This document shows, in pieces, positions 24,134 to 32,885 of a DNA stretch of 64,000 nt. The notes beneath the pieces are model-generated. The model did not search any database. It had not been told where the DNA came from and saw only the letters and a list, made by a program, of their open reading frames with translations. Origin of the DNA: Paenibacillus sp. FSL H3-0469 (lineage in GTDB: Bacteria > Bacillota > Bacilli > Paenibacillales > Paenibacillaceae); the NCBI RefSeq assembly GCF_038051945.1, contig NZ_CP150302.1, forward strand, positions 992,001-1,056,000, in the 5' to 3' direction. The first letter of the stretch is position 1; each line of letters begins with the position of its first letter. The position numbers and the translations under genes were made by a program.

Positions 24134-25513
24134 CTATTTGGTCCACTGAACCGGAATCCGCAGACGGAATTGTTGTATATCCTTCGTATAAGTGAAGGAA
24201 TTGGCCACAATTTCGAGCTGATCGGATGGTTGCACCGGCGGGAAAATCAGCTTAAACTCTAGTTTATCCCGGTTAATGCGCACCGGCTGTCCTTTGGGGA
24301 AGATCGGATGATCCTTGTTCTGCTCCTCTTCTAACCGAAGCGGGGTATTCTGGCTCATGACCTGACTGGCCTCATAGTACACAACGGTCTGCTTCTCCTC
24401 ATAATCAACGGAAGTTATCTTCACTGTTCCTCCTTCATTGCCCTTCAACGTTATAGGAAATGATCCATTCAGGCGATGGCGGTCCTCCGCTTGCTTCACT
24501 GCTCCATTCTCCAGCGGTTCAGTAACGATCAAGGTTACATAGGCCGGCTTAGGATTGAGCGCTGTCAGCGGTGAGAAGTTGAAATAGTAGTAGTCATTGG
24601 TTGCACCTCCTCCCTGATCTGTATACAAGGTTCCTATATCATCCTGGAGTATAACGTTCAGCTTCTCACCGGGGTATATATTCCGCATAATCACTTGTGT
24701 ATTGACTGGACCAAGAGTCAGCTTCTCAAGCGTATATAATGACTTCTTGTAAGTGAAATTCAGATCTTTCGGATACACCGTGGAAGTCAGCGCCTTACTC
24801 TTGCTTGCATCCAGCGGAATGGTGAGATCCCAAATTCCTTTGGTAGCTCCGATTGTATTAATGGTCATATCCAGTGTTAACTGACCGGGCAGATCCTTAT
24901 CTCCAAAAGATTGCCGGGTGGTCCCTATAAAGGTGTGGTCTCCTGTAATCGTAAAATCATGTGTATAAATAGACTGCGGTTCATGGCCTCTCAGATGTAG
25001 TTCATAGTAGACCTCCGCGTCCTTCTCTGAAATCGGCGGTGAGGATGCCGGATAAGTCACTTCGTAATTAAGCACCAGTTGAATACCGTCATAATACACC
25101 TCTGCCATCTCAAAAGTGATCCCCTGATCCTTGGCCTCAAGGCCCACGGGACTGCTAAGCTGCTTCTGCTCAATAACTTTGAGGTTTGCTGTGTACACAC
25201 CTTTAGCATACAAATAATCGAAGAACGGAATGACGCGCAGCGCCTCTGCAACCTGGGGCGAGATGAATCCGATCCCGGTAATGGATCCGGCTGTAACAGC
25301 CAGCGCAACTGTGGCGCCGATGACCCACTTCCTGTACGATGATAACCGGTGTCTGTCTCTTGGGGCTTTCCCTACTCCTCCAGTATGTAGCTGCCACAAT
25401 TCATCAAAATCAACAGAAGAAGGCATACTGTGTATCATGTGTTCAGCTTCCTTTTGTAATTGTGCGGTTACTGCTCCGGATTCAACATCCAGCCTGTCCT
25501 TAGCTGTCGTCAT
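24134..25513 (-). CDS. DUF4179-type anti-sigma/surface-sensor protein
   Basis: 459 residues: a cytoplasmic N-terminal part (about 1-60), one membrane span (about 65-88, VIGATVALAVTAGSITGIGF) and a large extracellular part. The SPQVAEALRVIPFFDYLY and QGITFEMAEVYYDGIQLVL segments match the DUF4179 domain found with ECF sigma genes, and the C-terminal part resembles DUF5643. It starts four bases inside the end of the sigma gene (ATGA overlap), so it is almost certainly the cognate anti-sigma factor. The signal it senses is unknown. Confidence 0.8.
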   Translation of the reverse strand: MTTAKDRLDVESGAVTAQLQKEAEHMIHSMPSSVDFDELWQLHTGGVGKAPRDRHRLSSYRKWVIGATVALAVTAGSITGIGFISPQVAEALRVIPFFDYLYAKGVYTANLKVIEQKQLSSPVGLEAKDQGITFEMAEVYYDGIQLVLNYEVTYPASSPPISEKDAEVYYELHLRGHEPQSIYTHDFTITGDHTFIGTTRQSFGDKDLPGQLTLDMTINTIGATKGIWDLTIPLDASKSKALTSTVYPKDLNFTYKKSLYTLEKLTLGPVNTQVIMRNIYPGEKLNVILQDDIGTLYTDQGGGATNDYYYFNFSPLTALNPKPAYVTLIVTEPLENGAVKQAEDRHRLNGSFPITLKGNEGGTVKITSVDYEEKQTVVYYEASQVMSQNTPLRLEEEQNKDHPIFPKGQPVRINRDKLEFKLIFPPVQPSDQLEIVANSFTYTKDIQQFRLRIPVQWTK

Positions 25514-26046
25514 TTAAGTCCCTCCTTCATCATCAGCACACCGGGGTCAAGCTCGCCGCATTCTCTCAGCTTGCGCAGTGCCGCATGAAGCCTGGATTTG
25601 CAGGTTCCCAGCGGAATGCTCAATACCTCTGCGGTCTCTGGCAGCGATAATCCGGCATAATAGTGCAGGGTGATCACTTCGCGCAGCTTCGCGGACAGAT
25701 GGCTGACCGCCTGCCATAATTCCAGCTGATTCTCACTATGCAGGGCGAAGCTCTCGGCGGAGTGCTCTTTTCCCTCTACTGGAACGCCCGCCAGTAATTG
25801 TATCCAGGTCTTCCTGCGTAACAGATTACGGGACGTATTGACGGCAATCCGGTACAGCCAAGGCCGAAGCGGCCTGGATGGATCGTACAAATGATATTTT
25901 GCAAAGGCACGCAGAAAAGTCTCCTGGGTAATATCATCGGCCAGCACCCGCTGCTTGGTCATCATAAGGGCAATCCCATAAATATAAGCGGAGTGTGCTT
26001 CAAACATGTCCTTGGCCTGCTGCTCTGTAATGGGATAATTCTTCAA
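25510..26046 (-). CDS. ECF-type RNA polymerase sigma factor
   Basis: 178 residues with sigma region 2 (about 12-80, YIYGIALMMTKQRVLADDITQETFLRAFAKY, containing the DDITQETF core-binding motif) and region 4 (about 115-165, LREVITLHYYAGLSLPETAEVL and GTCKSRLHAALRKLRE). Start is TTG with GGGGGG nine bases upstream. The overlapping downstream gene encodes its membrane anti-sigma partner. A candidate autoregulatory promoter lies at 26075-26101. The regulon is unknown; the divergent esterase gene is one candidate. Confidence 0.9.
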   Translation of the reverse strand: MKNYPITEQQAKDMFEAHSAYIYGIALMMTKQRVLADDITQETFLRAFAKYHLYDPSRPLRPWLYRIAVNTSRNLLRRKTWIQLLAGVPVEGKEHSAESFALHSENQLELWQAVSHLSAKLREVITLHYYAGLSLPETAEVLSIPLGTCKSRLHAALRKLRECGELDPGVLMMKEGLK

Positions 26047-26074
26047 CGCTCGCTTCCCCCCTTTCTCTACTTGG

Positions 26075-26101
26075 TATACGCTTTGACCCGGGCGATCCGT
26101 T
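26075..26101 (-). promoter_or_regulatory. Possible ECF-type promoter of the sigma operon
   Basis: On the minus strand an AAC core (26101-26099) is followed after 18 bases by CGTATA (26080-26075), similar to AAC/CGT ECF promoters, with spacing one or two bases longer than for SigW. Autoregulation is inferred from this and from family habit. Confidence 0.35.
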
Positions 26102-26184
26102 CGCTTTACGTTTCAGAAACTTGTCAGGCGGTTATGGATGAGGAGAGCTTGACCTAATCTGCTAGAAGAAGGAGACTGTAACCT

Positions 26185-27135
26185 ATGTCTGATCATAAAA
26201 GAGTGATTCTTGAACCTGCAGCTCAGAAATTCGCCGATGATAATGCCAAGCCTCCCTTCCTGCCCGATCTGGGTCCGGAAAAAGGCCGCGAAACGGTCAA
26301 CACCGTCCAGGCTGGCGATATCGAAAAACCCGAGGCAGATCTTCAGGATCTGACCGTAGCCGGCGGCCCCGGCGGTGAAGTGAAGGTCCGCATTGTCCGT
26401 CCGGTAGGCACCTCCGGCACTTCCTTGCCGGTCATTCTCTACATTCATGGAGCAGGCTGGGTTTTCGGCAACAGTCACACGCATGACCGGCTCATCCGCG
26501 AGCTGACTGTGGGTACAGGCGCTGCCGTGGTATTTCCAGAATACAGCCTGTCCCCGGAAGCCAAATATCCTACGGCCATTGAAGAAATCTATGCGGTACT
26601 GGAATGGATCGCCAGTGAGGGCTCCACGTATGGACTCGACGCCTCCAGGCTGAGTGTCGCTGGGGACAGTGTCGGCGGTAACATGACTGCTGCCATCACC
26701 CTAATGGCCAAAGAACGCAGTGGTCCGGCCATCTCCAAGCAATTGCTTTTCTATCCGGTTACAGATGCTTCCTTCGATACCGAATCGTATCATCAGTTCG
26801 CAGAAGGATATTTCCTCCAGCGCGAAGGCATGAAATGGTTCTGGGATCAATATACCACCGATCCTGAGGAGCGGGCACAGATTACGGCCTCTCCGCTGCG
26901 CGCCAGTCTGGACCAGCTTAGCGGTCTGCCGGAAGCCCTGATTATCACCGGTGAAGCCGATGTGCTTCGTGATGAAGGAGAGGCCTATGCGAATAAGCTT
27001 CGCGAAGCAGGCGTTCCCGTTACGGCTGTGCGCTTCCAGGGCATTATCCACGATTTCGTGATGCTCAACGCGCTGGCAGACACTAAGGCTAACCAAGGAG
27101 CTTTGCTGCTGGCAACGGCTTGGTTGAAGCACTAA
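26185..27135 (+). CDS. Alpha/beta hydrolase, hormone-sensitive-lipase (HSL) family esterase
   Basis: 316 residues. The HSL oxyanion motif reads LYIHGAGWVFGN (around residue 90), the nucleophile is in the elbow GDSVGGNM, and the acid and base are in GEADVLRDEG and IIHDFVMLNA. These complete the Ser-Asp-His triad of a carboxylesterase acting on short-chain esters. No signal peptide, so it is cytoplasmic. AAGGAG lies ten bases before the ATG. It is divergent from the ECF sigma gene and followed by its own terminator. Confidence 0.9.
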   Translation: MSDHKRVILEPAAQKFADDNAKPPFLPDLGPEKGRETVNTVQAGDIEKPEADLQDLTVAGGPGGEVKVRIVRPVGTSGTSLPVILYIHGAGWVFGNSHTHDRLIRELTVGTGAAVVFPEYSLSPEAKYPTAIEEIYAVLEWIASEGSTYGLDASRLSVAGDSVGGNMTAAITLMAKERSGPAISKQLLFYPVTDASFDTESYHQFAEGYFLQREGMKWFWDQYTTDPEERAQITASPLRASLDQLSGLPEALIITGEADVLRDEGEAYANKLREAGVPVTAVRFQGIIHDFVMLNALADTKANQGALLLATAWLKH

Positions 27136-27166
27136 GTCCCTGGAATATAACTATGTAAAAATAATA

Positions 27167-27200
27167 CAAGCCCGTACCGGTGAATTCCAGTGCGGGCTTG
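27167..27200 (+). terminator. Terminator of the esterase gene
   Basis: CAAGCCCGTAC pairs with GTGCGGGCTTG (one G-U pair), starting 31 bases after the stop. The tail is CTTAC, so the U-tract is weak. Confidence 0.6.
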
Positions 27201-27275
27201 CTTACATATATGAGGTTGCCAGAACCGGCAGCAGTGCGGTTTAGACTACCTACCTCAAACCAACCTGCGGTCCAT

Positions 27276-27632
27276 CTATTTCCGCTGGGAATAGAACTCC
27301 GCTGCTTTGATCAGCATATCCTTCAGTGAACCGAAGGAAGTAGTCTTCGCTACATGCTCATCAAGCTGATCCGACGGGAGCGATTTTATCTCCTCTGCTG
27401 ATCCGGCAGAGAACCCCCCTTTTTGCAGCAGATCCTTCAAGGACTCGAACGGAGTGAACTTTTGCAGAAAAGAACTAGATAGCAGTTGCTCCAGCGGCAG
27501 CTTCTGCAGCAGTTGCTCGACAGGCAGCTTGTCTAGCGGTAATTTCTGCAGCAGCTCGTAGGCACGGCCTTCTTTGAGGGAACCGACTACTCCTTGTATT
27601 TTATCGCCTAATCCTCCAATGTTAAATCCCAT
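27276..27632 (-). CDS. Hypothetical Leu-rich helical protein, 118 aa
   Basis: Preceded by a strong AGGAGG at eight bases from the ATG, so very likely expressed. The sequence begins MGFNIGGLGDKIQG and contains an internal repeat of about 11 to 12 residues (LLQKLPLDKLPVEQ, LLQKLPLEQLLSS, then SLKDLLQKGG). It looks wholly helical and amphipathic, without cysteines, signal peptide or membrane span. No family is recognised. Neighbours (esterase, aminotransferase) give no clear hint. Confidence 0.72.
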   Translation of the reverse strand: MGFNIGGLGDKIQGVVGSLKEGRAYELLQKLPLDKLPVEQLLQKLPLEQLLSSSFLQKFTPFESLKDLLQKGGFSAGSAEEIKSLPSDQLDEHVAKTTSFGSLKDMLIKAAEFYSQRK

Positions 27633-27700
27633 AAGGTCAACCTCCTGAAAATCTGTAGTTGATCCTTATTACCCCGAATTCAGATCAGCGAATTACATTG

Positions 27701-27724
27701 GTTGACATAATGTTGATTATGTTA
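27701..27724. repeat. AACATAAT-type palindrome, copy 1
   Basis: GACATAATGTTGATTATGTT, a dyad of CATAAT and ATTATG arms. It lies about 70 bases upstream of the 118-residue gene on the minus strand and is related to the palindromes at 32818, 42785 and 45385. Confidence 0.5.
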
Positions 27725-27746
27725 CTCAGTAGCACTTCTCACATCC

Positions 27747-28967
27747 TCATCTCCCCGAACGCAGAAACTTCCCGATCCTCCGGGCAGCTTCCAGCAGACG
27801 TTCTTCCTCCTCTACCAGTGCAATTCGCACATCCCCTTCCCCCTGGCTGCCAAAAGCATCTCCCGGAATGACCGCTACACCGGTTCTCAGCAGCAGGTCA
27901 TGCGCGAAGCGGCGCGAACTTCCGGCTTCACCCCTACTCCCATAGGCATCCGGCAGCCTCGCCCAAATAAACATAGTAGCTTCCGGCGAGGGCACCGCCC
28001 ACCCTTCAAGATGCAGCGCCTCTACCACAAGATTCCGCCGCCGCTCATACAGCTCAGCCACCCCTTGGTCCGGCCCGGAGTTCATCGCTTGCTCCAGCGC
28101 CACAACCGCCGCTTCTTGAATCGGCTCGAAGACGCCGTAATCGACATTGCTTTTCAGCTCCCGCAGCGCCCCGACGGCCTGAGCATTGCCCGTCATGAAG
28201 CCGATGCGGCATCCGGCCATGTTGAAGCTTTTGGAGAAGGAATGAAATTCAACGGCGGTGTCCCGCGCCCCAGGTACCTGGAGAATGCTGATCGGCCGGT
28301 ACCCATCGAAGCCCATCTCTGAATACGCCAGATCATGCACGACCAGCACCTCCCACTTACGGGCAAGCTCCACGAGCCGCTCCATATAAGCCAGATCCAC
28401 AGTAACCGAAATCGGATTGCCGGGAAAGCTGAGCAGGATAAAAGATGCTTCGCGCCAGACCTCATCAGGAATACTCTCCAGATCCGGCCGGAAAGCATTC
28501 TCCTCTAGGAGCGGCAGCGGCCAAGACCTAACCCCTGCTATTGCGAGCGCCCCTGAATAAATGGGATAACCGGGGTCCGGCACAATCGCCAGATCACCGG
28601 GATTGCAGATGGCCAGGGCCAGATGCGCCAGCCCGTCCTGCGAACCCATCAGGGACACGATTTCCTCCTCCGGATCTACCTCCGCGCCGAAACGCCACTG
28701 CATCCATCTCGCCGCCTGGTTGCGCAGCGCTGCACTCCCCTTGGACGAAGGATAAGCATAGCTATCCTCCCGCAGCACCGCATCACTTAATGCCTGACGA
28801 ATCTCGGGCAGAGGCGCCCGGTCCGGACTGCCGATTCCAAGATCGATAATGTTAAGTCCCGCTTGCCGGGCTTCTAACTTCCATACCGCCACCTCGGCGA
28901 AGATCGATGACCCCAGATGAGACAGCTTGTCTGATCTCCATTTATGCTGCTTGCTGCTATGAATCAA
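27747..28967 (-). CDS. Class I/II PLP-dependent aminotransferase
   Basis: 406 residues, fold type I. Visible landmarks are GIGSPDRAPLPEIRQAL, SYAYPSSKGSAALR, the PDPGYPIYSGAL segment, FPGNPISVTV, VVHDLAYSEMGFDGY and the PLP lysine in HSFSKSFNMAGCRIGF. It resembles the group containing LL-diaminopimelate and alanine aminotransferases (SKSFNMAG motif). The exact amino donor cannot be decided. Start is TTG with GGAGGGAG upstream. There is no obvious operon partner. Confidence 0.85.
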   Translation of the reverse strand: MIHSSKQHKWRSDKLSHLGSSIFAEVAVWKLEARQAGLNIIDLGIGSPDRAPLPEIRQALSDAVLREDSYAYPSSKGSAALRNQAARWMQWRFGAEVDPEEEIVSLMGSQDGLAHLALAICNPGDLAIVPDPGYPIYSGALAIAGVRSWPLPLLEENAFRPDLESIPDEVWREASFILLSFPGNPISVTVDLAYMERLVELARKWEVLVVHDLAYSEMGFDGYRPISILQVPGARDTAVEFHSFSKSFNMAGCRIGFMTGNAQAVGALRELKSNVDYGVFEPIQEAAVVALEQAMNSGPDQGVAELYERRRNLVVEALHLEGWAVPSPEATMFIWARLPDAYGSRGEAGSSRRFAHDLLLRTGVAVIPGDAFGSQGEGDVRIALVEEEERLLEAARRIGKFLRSGR

Positions 28968-29300
28968 TGGACTCCCTCCAGCTTATGTTTTTTCCAATAG
29001 TATAGCATGGGTTCCGCAATCCGAAGAGTTGAAAGAACAGACACATTCTCTGCTACGCTCTCCACATGGGCATTAATTCCATCATTGATATATTATTCTA
29101 CTAAAATCACTCTATTTAAGGTGACAACTAGTGCGGGAAGTGATATAGAAATCGATATGAAGCGAAACAGCGTATAATTTAAGTTATACGCTGTTTTTTG
29201 GAGGCGATTTTGTTTGTTATTAAGGAATATATGCCTCCGTCGAATCGCCGCTGCCACCCGGGCATAGGATAGAGTATTACAGATGAAAGTGGGAATATAC
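28968..29300. other. Intergenic stretch without a supported gene
   Basis: A possible 56-codon plus-strand frame (29007-29177) has no ribosome site and ends inside a terminator stem, so it is not called. After the terminator, GGAGGC (29200-29205) can pair with GCCTCC (29233-29238), while the overlapping GGCGATT (29203-29209) can instead pair with AATCGCC (29243-29249). These are mutually exclusive stems upstream of the small zinc-ribbon gene. Confidence 0.5.
29165..29198 (+). terminator. Plus-strand terminator without a clear upstream gene
   Basis: AACAGCGTATAA and TTATACGCTGTT form a perfect 12-bp stem followed by TTTT. The T run is on the plus strand, yet no plus-strand gene is visible between 28968 and here. 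Confidence 0.7.
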
Positions 29301-29474
29301 ATGTCCAAGAATAAGCGCGGTAAAGCACTTTACACTACCCCCTCCCGGGCCAGGGGTACCTGTCCGATCTGCGGGAGCACCCGGATCAAGCTTTTGTATT
29401 TCGGTAAAGGCCCGGAGGGTGAGAAGCTGACGGTCTGCAAGAAATGTGACGGCAAGCAGCAGCAAGCGGTCTGA
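29301..29474 (+). CDS. Small zinc-ribbon protein, 57 aa
   Basis: Contains two CxxC knuckles, CPICG and CKKC, about 25 residues apart, the pattern of a zinc ribbon, within a Lys/Arg-rich chain beginning MSKNKRGKALYTTPS. A GTGGG lies seven bases before the chosen ATG; an alternative ATG at 29283 would add MKVGIY but has no ribosome site. It may bind nucleic acid or a protein partner, but no specific function is recognised. Confidence 0.7.
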   Translation: MSKNKRGKALYTTPSRARGTCPICGSTRIKLLYFGKGPEGEKLTVCKKCDGKQQQAV

Positions 29475-29493
29475 ATTAAGTTGTAAGGTTATT

Positions 29494-29546
29494 GCACAAA
29501 AAAACGGCCTGCTTCCCCCTTCAGGAGAGCAACCGTTTCTTTGTGC
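29494..29546 (-). terminator. Terminator of the SgrR-like gene
   Basis: GCACAAA/TTTGTGC outer arms and AACGG/CCGTT inner arms form a long hairpin directly after the stop codon. On the minus strand a T run (GTTTTTTTG) lies within the 3' arm. Confidence 0.6.
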
Positions 29547-31331
29547 CTACTCAAACCCCGATTTCACCCACAGCTTGGAGATATCCAAAAATCCGAAGGA
29601 GCCGGGCTCCAGTCCGAACAAATTCTGACTTAATTGCGCTTTTTTATTCATGTGACAGCCATACAGTACCCAACCGTTATCTCTCAGCTTGCCTTCGGCC
29701 AGTTCCAGTACCTCTGCCCTCTCCCCGGCGGCCAGCCGGGCGAAAGGCTTCAGCACCTCTGTGAGCTCAGATTTCTGGCTGTCCAGCAAGAGGTGATGCA
29801 GATAATTCGACTCATTGCGAAAATAATTAATCATCCCCCACTGCCAGTCATCCTCCAGTACTTCTTCGCAGATCACAAGATCCGCTTGGTTTATCAGGTC
29901 CGGCAGGTCATATTCGGATACGGGGCACAGCTCAAGCAGTAGCCCAATCTTCCTGCAGCGCTCCTGTAGCCAGAATGCCTCATCCCGCTCCTCTTGGTGG
30001 GTGCGGTAGGCCAGCTTCACCGCCTCTCCTTTGTATCCGTCTGCCTCAAGCAGTGCCCGCGCTTCCTCCAATAGCGGCTCTTCAAACTCCCGCTTACTAC
30101 TCTGCCAGGGAAGGAAGCTATCCGCCGGCATAATCCGGTTGCCTCCCAGCTCACGGATCAGAGCAAGCTGATTATAGAGGATACGCATGGCCTGCCGGAG
30201 CGCGGGATGATGGTGTATGCCTTCTTTTCTAAAATTAAACAGAATGTATCTGCACCCGACAGCCGGATAATCGATATTGTGACTCCTCCCGTCCTCCGCT
30301 GCCGGTAAGCTGTTCAGGCTGGTACTGGCATGGGTCAGCTGATATTGACGTACCCCCGAGGCCAAATGCGGCAGGTACCAGATCTCGACCCGGTCCAGCA
30401 AAGGGCGTATTCCATAGTAGAGATCGTAAGCGCTGAGTACAAGCACATCCTGGCTCAGATCCACTACCTGATAGGGCCCCGTGCCGACCGGATTCGCTGC
30501 GAAATCCATATCATACGGAACAATCGACATATAGATCGAGCTGAACAGATGCAGGAAGAAGAAATTAGGCTGCACCAGATCGAACCGTATAACGTAGTCC
30601 CCCTCCAGCTCCACATGAATGATATCCTCAAAATGACAGATCGCCGGACTTTTAAGCCGGATCAGACGCTGTAGGGTTTCTTTTACATCCCGAGAAGTCA
30701 TCATGCGGCCGTGGTGGAATCGCACCCCCTTGCGCAGATAGAACAGGTAGCTTGTACTGCTCTCGTTCGCCTCCCACGTGTGGGCCAGCCCCGGCAGGAA
30801 AATCTCGTTCTGTGCATCATAGGTAATCAGGGTACTGCAAATATGCCCCAGCAAATAGGTCTCAAAAGCGGTGTATACGGTGGCCGGGTCCAGCTTCTCC
30901 ATCGCACGGTTACGGGAGATTCGGAGCACCTCCTGCCCGGATGTGGAGCCGGGTTCGCTCCAGAAGCCCATTTGCTTATCGAGAACCGCCAGCAGGCGTT
31001 CTTTGAGCGGCTCGTTAACCGGGTATTGACCAATCAATTCGATGGCAGGCTTAATCCGGCCTTTGCTGACCAGCTCTTGAAATCTCTCCTCCAGTACCTC
31101 ATCTATATGACGCAAAAAAGTCATCTGCGAGCGATTTCCTCTCCCTCTTCCGGGTATCCAGGCAATTAGCTGCTGCTCCTCCAGCTTCCGCAGAATAAAC
31201 TTCACATTGCGCGGTGTGCAGCACAGGATACCGGTCAACTGCTCAATCGTCACCGGAACCGGCTGCTGGAGGCTATATGCCGGAGCCAAGGCTGCGGCCA
31301 AACAGAGATAATGCGTGCTGCTGGTGTCCAT
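29547..31331 (-). CDS. SgrR-family regulator with solute-binding domain
   Basis: 594 residues. An N-terminal winged-helix DNA-binding domain (about 1-110, with TIEQLTGILCCTPRNVKFILRK) is joined to a periplasmic-type SBP_bac_5 domain (about 150-560, with FLPGLAHTWEANESST, LRKGVRFHHGRMMTSRDV and NPVGTGPYQVVD). It has no signal peptide, so the binding domain is cytoplasmic, as in E. coli SgrR, which senses sugar-phosphate stress. It is divergent from an MFS transporter, recalling the sgrR-setA arrangement. The ligand is unknown. Confidence 0.87.
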   Translation of the reverse strand: MDTSSTHYLCLAAALAPAYSLQQPVPVTIEQLTGILCCTPRNVKFILRKLEEQQLIAWIPGRGRGNRSQMTFLRHIDEVLEERFQELVSKGRIKPAIELIGQYPVNEPLKERLLAVLDKQMGFWSEPGSTSGQEVLRISRNRAMEKLDPATVYTAFETYLLGHICSTLITYDAQNEIFLPGLAHTWEANESSTSYLFYLRKGVRFHHGRMMTSRDVKETLQRLIRLKSPAICHFEDIIHVELEGDYVIRFDLVQPNFFFLHLFSSIYMSIVPYDMDFAANPVGTGPYQVVDLSQDVLVLSAYDLYYGIRPLLDRVEIWYLPHLASGVRQYQLTHASTSLNSLPAAEDGRSHNIDYPAVGCRYILFNFRKEGIHHHPALRQAMRILYNQLALIRELGGNRIMPADSFLPWQSSKREFEEPLLEEARALLEADGYKGEAVKLAYRTHQEERDEAFWLQERCRKIGLLLELCPVSEYDLPDLINQADLVICEEVLEDDWQWGMINYFRNESNYLHHLLLDSQKSELTEVLKPFARLAAGERAEVLELAEGKLRDNGWVLYGCHMNKKAQLSQNLFGLEPGSFGFLDISKLWVKSGFE

Positions 31332-31475
31332 ATGATCAAGCTCCTTTTAAAAGGTGAAAAGTGACATATGATTCTTACACTTTTATTTCCCCCTTTGTTC
31401 TATACAATTATACATAATCATTCGATAAGAAGCATGCTTCAAATTCAAACTATTGATTAGGAGACAGGGATTCAA

Positions 31476-32717
31476 ATGAAACAACATCTGCGCCATATTC
31501 ACCCGCTGGCCTGGACCATCATCATCGGAACGATGTTCGGCCGGCTGGTTACTTCAATGAGCATTCCTTTTCTCTCTATTTATCTCACGCAGGTGCTTGG
31601 CGCATCCGCTACCCAGACCGGGTTCACCGTGGCCGTCAGCTCGCTGGCAGGGGTAATGATCAGCTTCTACGGCGGTTATATCTCGGATGTGATCGGGCGC
31701 CGGATCGTCATGCTGGTCTCCGTGTTCGGCTGGGCCTGCGTATTCTTCGGCTTCGCTGCAGCGCAGCATTTATGGGTCTTCTTCCTGGTGAACACGCTCA
31801 ACGGACTGTGCCGCGCCGTATTTGAACCAACTTCACGGGCATTATTGTCAGATATCACCCCGCCGGAGCAAAAGCTGCTGGTCTTCAATCTGCGGTATGC
31901 GGCGGTGAATCTGGGTGTGGTCTTCGGTCCGATTATCGGCCTCCAGCTCGGCTCCGCCAAGTCCACCTTCCCGTTCGTAATCGCAGGGATCGTCTATATC
32001 GCCTATGGACTTGTTCTGTTCCTGCAATTCTCGGTGCACCGTGCCAGCCTGCCTGTGCATGGAGAAGCCCGGACGCCGAAGCTGCTCGATGCGCTCGCGG
32101 TCACCGGAAGGGATAAGGTATTTCTGCCCGTTCTGCTGGGAACCATCTTCTGCGTCCTCGGGTATGGCCACTTCAGCTCTACACTGGCGCAATTTCTGGC
32201 GATGAACACCCATTTCAGCAATGGCAGCCAAGTCTTCTCTTATATGCTGTCGCTTAATGCAGTGACGGTGCTGGTCGTACAGTATCCTATCGTGCGTGCA
32301 GCCAGCAAGTTCGCGCCGATTATCCCGCTCATTCTGGGCAATGTCTGCGTAGCCCTTAGTCTGCTGCTGTTCGGAATGCCTGGAGGGGTGCCCCTGCTGA
32401 TGTTCAGCGTGGTTCTGTTCACTGTCGGGGAAGTCCTGCTCTTCACGATGATGGATATGCTGATTGACCGAATCGCCAAGCCGGAATGGAAAGGCACCTA
32501 CTTCGGTACGATTGGCTTCAATAATCTGGGCAGTGTAATGGCTCCTATCCTTGGAGGACTGCTGCTGGATCAGTTCGGCGCTCTGAATGGCCCTGCGGTG
32601 TTCGTACCGCTTGCGCTGACTACGGCGCTCGGCCTTCCTTTCCTGATTACCGCGCATAAAAGACTCCGCATCCGCGAGGCCGCCGAAGCCACTGAAGCAA
32701 GGCGGGTTGGCGCTTGA
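31476..32717 (+). CDS. Major facilitator superfamily transporter
   Basis: 413 residues, 12 spans, with the MFS loop 2-3 motif as GGYISDVIGRRIVML and a second similar loop later. Starts MKQHLRHIHPLAW with a GGAGACAGGG upstream. It resembles drug/sugar efflux members, and its divergent partner is an SgrR-like regulator, so export of a sugar-like or antimicrobial compound is likely. Substrate not determinable. A terminator-like hairpin follows 14 bases after the stop. Confidence 0.87.
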   Translation: MKQHLRHIHPLAWTIIIGTMFGRLVTSMSIPFLSIYLTQVLGASATQTGFTVAVSSLAGVMISFYGGYISDVIGRRIVMLVSVFGWACVFFGFAAAQHLWVFFLVNTLNGLCRAVFEPTSRALLSDITPPEQKLLVFNLRYAAVNLGVVFGPIIGLQLGSAKSTFPFVIAGIVYIAYGLVLFLQFSVHRASLPVHGEARTPKLLDALAVTGRDKVFLPVLLGTIFCVLGYGHFSSTLAQFLAMNTHFSNGSQVFSYMLSLNAVTVLVVQYPIVRAASKFAPIIPLILGNVCVALSLLLFGMPGGVPLLMFSVVLFTVGEVLLFTMMDMLIDRIAKPEWKGTYFGTIGFNNLGSVMAPILGGLLLDQFGALNGPAVFVPLALTTALGLPFLITAHKRLRIREAAEATEARRVGA

Positions 32718-32730
32718 GACGTTGAACACA

Positions 32731-32775
32731 TTAATAAACCCCAGACCTGCGTAAAGCGGATTTGGGGTTTATTAA
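32731..32775. terminator. Terminator-like hairpin after the MFS gene
   Basis: TTAATAAACCCCA and TTGGGGTTTATTAA form a long AT-flanked stem. A very similar hairpin (AATAAACCCCA/TGGGGTTTATT) lies at 42716-42758, and both are followed 27-43 bases later by the AACATAAT palindrome. Confidence 0.7.
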
Positions 32776-32817
32776 TATATACTTATCATTGTTTTTAACT
32801 CTTGTGATCGTTAATAA

Positions 32818-32840
32818 GTTAACATAATAATTGTTATGTT
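32818..32840. repeat. AACATAAT-type palindrome, copy 2
   Basis: GTTAACATAATA, a short centre, then TTATGTT. Closely related to copies at 42785 and 45385. Confidence 0.6.
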
Positions 32841-32885
32841 GAAAAATAATGATTATACTGCAACTAAACGCCGCTGCACTAGCCT

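Noticed and set aside
23521..24262. Long overlapping ORFs on both strands across array A
   Set aside because: They stay open because the period is a multiple of three. They read as 17-residue repeats, lack ribosome sites and resemble no family.
29007..29177. 56-codon plus-strand ORF
   Set aside because: No ribosome site and the stop lies inside a terminator stem.
31848..32729. A 293-residue ORF antisense to the MFS gene
   Set aside because: Composition is that of a shadow frame (rich in Gln, Arg, His) and the MFS frame on the other strand is clear.
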